The position numbers and the translations under genes were made by a program. From Nitrososphaerota archaeon (GTDB lineage: Archaea; Thermoproteota; Nitrososphaeria; Nitrososphaerales; Gagatemarchaeaceae), in contig JAFLYY010000001.1 in assembly GCA_029785825.1 (NCBI GenBank), positions 1,395,374 to 1,459,373 on the forward strand: 64,000 bases of DNA. The letters run 5' to 3'. Numbering within the stretch: position 1 is the first letter of the stretch; each line of letters starts with the position of its first letter. Below are positions 60,246-64,000 of the stretch, piece after piece. The notes under the pieces are model-generated. The model made no database searches and had not been told where the DNA came from. It was given only the letters and a program-made list of their open reading frames with translations.

Positions 60246-60571
60246 GTGCCTTCTTACGACTGTTCAGAATAAAACCATATCGTGTTCTGCTGCAGGATGA
60301 GTTACTACAGGCAAAGAGGCACGGGAACCGCCTCGCATAGTCGACACTGATCGAGTCATCAATTCCGTTCGGCAACATGCTGATAGTGTCGAACGCTGAT
60401 TGCCGACAGATTTCCGAACACGTGACCCAGGAGTCAAGGCCAAAGGTTCGAATCTCCCAAGATCAACGGGAGGCCAAGGGTCCGGGTCTCCTGACTCTCT
60501 GACGACTCAGAGAGGGGGATGATTTGCATGTCAAATCGATAAGCGGAATTCGTTTCGAGCTATTTCTAAAG
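60246..60571. other. Intergenic region with inverted repeats and tRNA-like fragments
   Basis: Contains inverted repeats TCGACACT/AGTGTCGA (60341-60348 and 60385-60392) and CGGCAA/TTGCCG (60370-60375 and 60400-60405), and two related 20-base stretches beginning GGCCAA at 60438 and 60472 (16 of 20 identical) that resemble a tRNA T-arm. No open frame is convincing. A structured RNA or a decayed integration site are both possible. Confidence 0.35.
60438..60491 (+). repeat. Two near-identical 20-base stretches resembling a tRNA T-arm
   Basis: 60438-60457 and 60472-60491 share 16 of 20 bases (both start GGCCAA and end TCTCC), 34 bases apart. The first contains GGTTCGAATC, as in the T-loop of tRNA-Ile next door (opposite strand). 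They may be relics of tRNA sequence or of integration. Confidence 0.4.
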
Positions 60572-60664
60572 TGGGCCGGAAGGGATTCGAACCCTTGGCC
60601 TCCCGATTATCAGTCGGGTGCTCTAGCCAAGCTGCTCCCTCAGAGAGGTCTGAGCTACCAGCCC
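60572..60664 (-). tRNA. tRNA-Ile (GAT) with an 18 nt insertion in the D-loop
   Basis: Acceptor GGGCTGG/CCGGCCC plus A, D-stem GCTC/GAGC, anticodon arm CCCGA-CTGATAA-TCGGG (anticodon GAT) and T-arm AAGGG-TTCGAAT-CCCTT are complete. In the D-loop 18 extra bases (about 60632-60649), which contain CCTC-TCT-GAGG, interrupt AG...CTTGGCTA. Removing them leaves a normal 75 nt tRNA. This is a non-canonical intron position. Confidence 0.88.
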
Positions 60665-60809
60665 AACGACCGGGGCTAAGCCCATCCTCTATAAGCGTGC
60701 CAAATAGGAAACCCCAACATTACTCCGTCAGGCCAGACCGTCCACGGCTTTCTGCCTATGCCGCGAAACGTTTCATGTTTAAAACAAGCGCACCAGGCGT
60801 TAATCGTGT

Positions 60810-60899
60810 GGGCCGGTAGTTCAGCGGTACGAACGCCCGCCTTGCACGCGGGAGAACCCGAGGGTCCCAAGGTCGGGGGTTCAATTCCCCCCCGGTCCA
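60810..60899 (+). tRNA. tRNA-Ala (TGC) with a 17 nt insertion in the variable loop
   Basis: Acceptor GGGCCGG/CCGGTCC with the G3-U70 identity pair, anticodon arm CCCGC-CTTGCAC-GCGGG (anticodon TGC) and T-arm GGGGG-TTCAATT-CCCCC are complete, discriminator A. The variable loop has 22 bases instead of 5; 17 extra bases (60855-60871), ACCC-GA-GGGT forming a hairpin, look like an intron. Removal gives 73 nt. Confidence 0.88.
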
Positions 60900-60910
60900 C
60901 TTTTCCTAAA

Positions 60911-60918
60911 TCCTATAT
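60911..60918 (+). promoter_or_regulatory. TATA box of the CBS protein gene
   Basis: TCCTATAT-type box about 28 bases before ATG at 60943, supporting that start over the GTG at 60931. Confidence 0.55.
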
Positions 60919-60942
60919 CCATCCCGGGGCGTGCAAACCGGC

Positions 60943-61410
60943 ATGACGCAGGAAGATCCGGTGGTGCGGGACGTGATGTCAAAGACAGCGATAACCGTGG
61001 AGCTGAACGCCAGCGCGAAGGAGTGCGCCAGGGCGATGGCGAACAAAGGGGTGGGCTGTGCCGTCATCACGCAGGGCGGGTCAGCCATTGGGATAGTAAC
61101 AGAGAGGGACCTTGTGTCCAAGGTTATGGCCGAGTCCATCGAGGCGAAGAAAGTGCTAGTCCGTGACATAATGTCGACCCCCCTGATAACAATCGGGCCT
61201 GATGCGCCCCTGACAGGGGCGGCCGAGATGATGACAAGGTACAGGGTGAGGAGGCTCGTGGTGGTGGACGACGAAGGCGCTCTAGTGGGGGTGATTACGA
61301 CCGGCGACATCGCGAGATCGCTGGCGGAGAGGCAAGGTTACAGGGAAGCAACCCTGAACGCGATGGCTAGGTACAGCGAAGGGAAGTTGGAGAACGGGCC
61401 TTACCAGTAG
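60943..61410 (+). CDS. Tandem CBS-domain protein
   Basis: A 155-residue protein made of two CBS domains: VVRDVMSKTAITVELNASAKECARAM with GIVTERDLVSKV, and VRDIMSTPLITIGPDAPLTG with GVITTGDIARS. CBS pairs bind AMP, ATP or SAM and act as energy sensors; without an enzyme domain it probably controls another protein. ATG at 60943 follows a TATA box by 28 bases. It lies just behind tRNA-Ala and converges with the Hsp20 gene one base apart. Confidence 0.93.
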   Translation: MTQEDPVVRDVMSKTAITVELNASAKECARAMANKGVGCAVITQGGSAIGIVTERDLVSKVMAESIEAKKVLVRDIMSTPLITIGPDAPLTGAAEMMTRYRVRRLVVVDDEGALVGVITTGDIARSLAERQGYREATLNAMARYSEGKLENGPYQ

Positions 61411-61411
61411 G

Positions 61412-62002
61412 CTATTCGACCCTCAGCTTCACGCCGCCCTTCTCGGACTTGGGCACCGTGACCTCCAGAATTCCGTTGTTGTAGGTAGACCTCGCCCCCT
61501 TCGGGTCCACCATATCCGGTAACTCCAGCTCCTTGTAGTACCCCCTACCTTCTGTCTGGACTGAGATCACCATGGACTTCTCGCTCACGGTTAGGTCGAT
61601 GTCTTCCTTCCTCACCCCGGGCATCTCTGCTATGACCCGCACCTCTTTGCCTGAGCTGACTACGTCGACGAGGGGCTCCCTCCTGTCTTGGACCGCCTTC
61701 AAAGACTTCCCTGCGCCGCTCCTTACGTTGCCGAATTCCCTCACCACAGGTTTGCCGTCGGGTCCGATGGTGACCGAGTATCCATAGACTATGGGTCCGA
61801 TTTCCTTCTTCACCCCACCTTCAGGAGTCTTCGATTCTCTCACCAAGCTCTTCGGAAACTCCTTTTCGAGATCCTTGAACTGTTCTGAGAACGCCCTTTC
61901 CATCTCTTTCATCATCTCGTCGATGTCTGGGAAACCCCAGGGACCGAAGGGTGAACCCCTGCGCCTCCTGGCTGGCCACTCGTCCCTTCCATCGTCCTCC
62001 AT
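61412..62002 (-). CDS. Small heat shock protein Hsp20
   Basis: A 196-residue alpha-crystallin-type chaperone that keeps unfolding proteins soluble. The crystallin domain covers residues 108-190: REPLVDVVSSGKEVRVIAEMPGVRKEDIDLTV, KELELPDMVDPKGARSTYNNGILEVTVPK. The N-terminal 100 residues are helical and charged (MMKEMERAFSEQFKDLEKEFP). ATG at 62002. It faces away from htpX, another stress gene. Confidence 0.93.
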   Translation of the reverse strand: MEDDGRDEWPARRRRGSPFGPWGFPDIDEMMKEMERAFSEQFKDLEKEFPKSLVRESKTPEGGVKKEIGPIVYGYSVTIGPDGKPVVREFGNVRSGAGKSLKAVQDRREPLVDVVSSGKEVRVIAEMPGVRKEDIDLTVSEKSMVISVQTEGRGYYKELELPDMVDPKGARSTYNNGILEVTVPKSEKGGVKLRVE

Positions 62003-62122
62003 TTGAATCGCCTTAGAAGTACCGAAAGATGAATTTATCCTTTCAGTAGCCGGTCATAATGGGGCGATTCTCTTTCATCCTCGGGAAGGCTTTTACGGAA
62101 CCTAGAAGTCTACGGGGTTCTC

Positions 62123-63025
62123 ATGGGAGCGACGACGTATGCGAAGATTGCGGCCCTCTTTTTCATCCTCACCGGGTTACTGATGGCGATAGGGTACGTC
62201 GTCGGGTGGTATTTCTTTGGCGACCCGGTGTTGTTCGTTGGGCTCGCCCTGGCGCTGGCAGCGGTCATCAACTTCGTCTCCTACTACTATAGCGACTCGC
62301 TCGTCCTCAAGATGAGCAAGGCGAAGATAATACAGGAGCAAGAAAACCCGGCCCTTTTCAGGGCGGTCAGGAACGTTGCGCAGAAGGCGAACATCCCCAT
62401 GCCGAAGGTAGGGATAGTCGACTCCCCCCAGCCTAACGCCTTTGCCACCGGTAGAGGACCGAAGAAGGCGGTCGTATGCGCCACGTCGAGTATCCTTCAG
62501 ACCCTAAGCCCTGACGAGTTGGAGGCTGTGATAGGCCATGAGATTGGTCACGTGGTTCACAGGGACGTACTCATGTCGAGCGTCGCCGCGACTTTGGCTG
62601 GCGCCGTATCCTACATAGGTCAGATAGCGATGTTCTCGATGATCTTCGGCGGAGGGGGGAAGAACAGGAACGGAGGGTCTCCCCTCGCGTTCCTTGCAAT
62701 CATCCTTGTCCCGCTGGGGGCCACGTTCGTCCAGCTTGGCATAAGCCGGAACGACGAGTACAGCGCGGACGAATATGGGGCCAAGTTGACGAGGAACCCG
62801 GCAGGGCTGGTGAGCGCACTGGAGAAGATCAGCTCCAAGGCTCAGACAAAACCCATTGCCACGAGGCAGTCCCAGGCACCATCTCCGGCGACGGCTTCGC
62901 TCTGGATTGTGAACCCGTTCCGGGGGAGTTCCTTAGTGGAAATGTTCTCGACGCACCCTTCCCTCACTCACCGGGTGGAAAGGCTCAGGAAGATTGGGCA
63001 CGAAATGAACGTCTACGTCCCCTAG
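62123..63025 (+). CDS. htpX: HtpX family membrane metalloprotease
   Basis: A 300-residue zinc protease with four hydrophobic segments, two at the N-terminus and two after the active site. AVIGHEIGHVVHRDVL holds HExxH (about residues 139-143) and DEYSADEYGAKL the third ligand Glu. It degrades misfolded membrane proteins. ATG at 62123 lies about 30 bases after GGCTTTTACGG. Its last bases overlap the following minus-strand gene by four. Confidence 0.94.
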   Translation: MGATTYAKIAALFFILTGLLMAIGYVVGWYFFGDPVLFVGLALALAAVINFVSYYYSDSLVLKMSKAKIIQEQENPALFRAVRNVAQKANIPMPKVGIVDSPQPNAFATGRGPKKAVVCATSSILQTLSPDELEAVIGHEIGHVVHRDVLMSSVAATLAGAVSYIGQIAMFSMIFGGGGKNRNGGSPLAFLAIILVPLGATFVQLGISRNDEYSADEYGAKLTRNPAGLVSALEKISSKAQTKPIATRQSQAPSPATASLWIVNPFRGSSLVEMFSTHPSLTHRVERLRKIGHEMNVYVP

Positions 63026-63492
63026 CCGAGGAAGAGCTTCAAGAGCACAAATAGCGTCCCCGCTTCTACGAGATCGTCCCTTTCCGAAGCCTTCTTGGCT
63101 TCAGGGCCAGCAGGAGGCGTCGTCTGAACGCCGAGGTTGTAGACTGGAGGGAATATTGATCCTGGGAACAGGGCGGGGGAGTAGGTCTCCATCGGTGACG
63201 GTCCGGGTGTCGTAGTAACCACGGGTTCTGGCGGTTGGGAAGGTTGGAAGGCAGGCTGAGCGACCTGGGCGGTCGGAACGGGTCCCTGGTCGGCGGGCAT
63301 CCTCCTCGCTGCGTCCCAAGTAGGAGGCCGCTTGGTCTCCGTCTGTCGGGGGGGATTCCTCGAGCTTTGACGTGCAGACGGAAGAGTCGACGGTATCAGC
63401 AGGATTATCCCGAAGAGCGAGACCAGGTAGACGCCTGACACCACCCCAAAGATAATCAAGAAGAGAGAGAAAACGAGGAGGTTCCTGTTCAT
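63022..63492 (-). CDS. Membrane protein with Pro-rich tail, unknown function
   Basis: A 156-residue protein with one or two N-terminal helices (LLVFSLFLIIFGVVSGVYLVSLFGIILLIPST), then a Pro/Gln/Thr-rich flexible stretch of about 75 residues and a short hydrophobic C-terminus (AGTLFVLLKLFLG). ATG at 63492. It is convergent with htpX and may take part in membrane stress, which is a guess. Confidence 0.6.
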   Translation of the reverse strand: MNRNLLVFSLFLIIFGVVSGVYLVSLFGIILLIPSTLPSARQSSRNPPRQTETKRPPTWDAARRMPADQGPVPTAQVAQPAFQPSQPPEPVVTTTPGPSPMETYSPALFPGSIFPPVYNLGVQTTPPAGPEAKKASERDDLVEAGTLFVLLKLFLG

Positions 63493-63538
63493 TCCCGGCG
63501 AGAAAATGCGCAGTTCAGAGTATTAAGGGTTGAAGAAG

Positions 63539-63678
63539 TGGGCCGGCCCAGATTTGAACTGGGGACCTTCGCCGTGTCAGAGCCTGACGAGGCGAACCTT
63601 GACGTCCTAACCATGCTTGAGGGTTGAGCCCCACGAGGGTCCAACTTCCCCGCACTTGGCGGACTAGACGACCGGCCC
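63539..63678 (-). tRNA. tRNA-Val (GAC) with two insertions (about 48 nt in the D-loop and 17 nt in the anticodon stem)
   Basis: Acceptor GGGCCGG/CCGGCCC plus A, D-stem GTCT/GGAC, and T-arm CCCAG-TTCAAAT-CTGGG are clear over 140 bases. Removing a 17 nt stretch from within the 5' anticodon strand restores TCGCT-CTGACAC-GGCGA (anticodon GAC, one T-G pair); a D-loop excess of about 48 bases must also be removed to leave AG...TGGTTA. Total 75 nt after both. The 48 may be more than one intron. Confidence 0.75.
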
Positions 63679-63813
63679 GGCGAGTCAGCGCCTTTCATTC
63701 CCGGTTTTTATCCTTAGCAGGGGCCGTGGCACCGTCCCCGGTTCGCCGATTGACGAGACGGCAAGATGCGACTTTATCGATTATATAGCCAGGCACAAGG
63801 ACGCAGCGAGAAG

Positions 63814-64000
63814 ATGACCACGAGCTCCGAGCTCCAGGGGTTCTACAAGCTCTCCATGGAGGACAGAAGGAGGGTGTTGAAGGAGGAGACGTCGCTTTCA
63901 GACGAGGAAGTCAGGGCCATCGCTAACACCGGCGGGCTGTCAGCCGAGACGGCCGACCACATGATCGAGAACGTGGTGGGGGGATACACGTATCCCCTTG
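63814..64000 (+). CDS. HMG-CoA reductase, class II (N-terminal part, cut by window end)
   Basis: The visible 62 residues include FYKLSMEDRRRVLKEE, LSDEEVRAIANTGGLS and MIENVVGGYTYPL, the N-terminus of the class II (Pseudomonas mevalonii/Archaeoglobus type) HMG-CoA reductase, distinct from the class I pattern ENMIGYVQIP. It catalyses reduction of HMG-CoA to mevalonate (isoprenoid lipids) or the reverse. ATG at 63814 lies about 30 bases after GATTATATAG. The remainder continues past the window. Confidence 0.88.
   Translation, partial: MTTSSELQGFYKLSMEDRRRVLKEETSLSDEEVRAIANTGGLSAETADHMIENVVGGYTYPL

Noticed and set aside
1-64000. CRISPR arrays, rRNA genes, insertion sequences, prophage
   Set aside because: I scanned for direct repeats with regular spacing, rRNA-like conserved stretches, transposases and integrases and saw none.

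Overview
This window looks like a chromosomal segment of a GC-rich archaeon of the Thaumarchaeota/Nitrososphaeria and relatives. The evidence is an archaeal replication set (GINS, MCM, small and large RFC, Orc1/Cdc6, Hel308), a eukaryote-like topoisomerase IB, a TrmB regulator, a UbiA-type lipid prenyltransferase, a tetraether lipid synthase homologue and tRNAs carrying small introns. Many genes start with TTG, GTG or ATG about 25-32 nt after a TATA-like box, so leaderless transcription appears common. No ammonia-oxidation genes, rRNA, CRISPR array or insertion sequence were seen.

Layout. 1-4.3 kb (minus): threonine dehydrogenase-like SDR (partial), stand-alone Lrp ligand domain, hisS, rfcS and an M20 deacylase. 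4.5-12.8 kb (plus): gins, intein-containing mcm, hel308, stand-alone asparagine-synthase-like protein, small conserved protein, HemK-like methyltransferase and an HTH_10 regulator. 12.8-18.5 kb: CopD-like membrane protein with a radical SAM/SPASM enzyme, a ClC channel with CBS domains, then crcB-DUF190-DUF47 behind a clear fluoride riboswitch, and tRNA-Arg. 18.5-24.8 kb: mtnA-like isomerase, endA, ubiA, rfcL, a wHTH protein and an orc1/cdc6 whose Walker A motif is split by an intein. 24.9-35 kb: MDR dehydrogenase, OsmC, ACT-V4R sensor, VIT transporter, a threonine-synthase-like protein fused to a wHTH and lacking the usual PLP lysine, APC permease, amidohydrolase, a HypE-like protein with a probable CTG start, and topoisomerase IB. 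35-45 kb: PAC2 protein, HELAH metalloprotein, DUF929-VKOR redox pair, tetraether synthase opposite a TrmB operon, DUF309, an arcadin-1-like protein, and Bcp. 45-49.3 kb: tRNA-Gly, a QueD fusion, QueC and MptA/FolE2 (preQ0 and pterin pathway), DUF72, NAD kinase. 49.3-55.3 kb: pstSCAB-phoU with a divergent AbrB-PhoU regulator. 55.6-64 kb: coiled-coil protein, APC permease, a small region of lower apparent GC with tRNA-like fragments, tRNA-Ile, tRNA-Ala, a CBS protein, Hsp20 and HtpX, tRNA-Val, and the start of a class II HMG-CoA reductase.

Strongest points: the crcB riboswitch with a visible start-codon-sequestering expression platform; all five tRNAs carry 15-18 nt intron-like insertions at varied positions, one of them twice, next to an EndA whose expected catalytic His is Pro; two unrelated inteins sit in the P-loops of the initiator (Orc1/Cdc6) and the helicase (MCM); and a threonine-synthase-like/wHTH fusion has Met in place of the PLP lysine. 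All functional calls are from reading motifs and recalling families; no database search was run.
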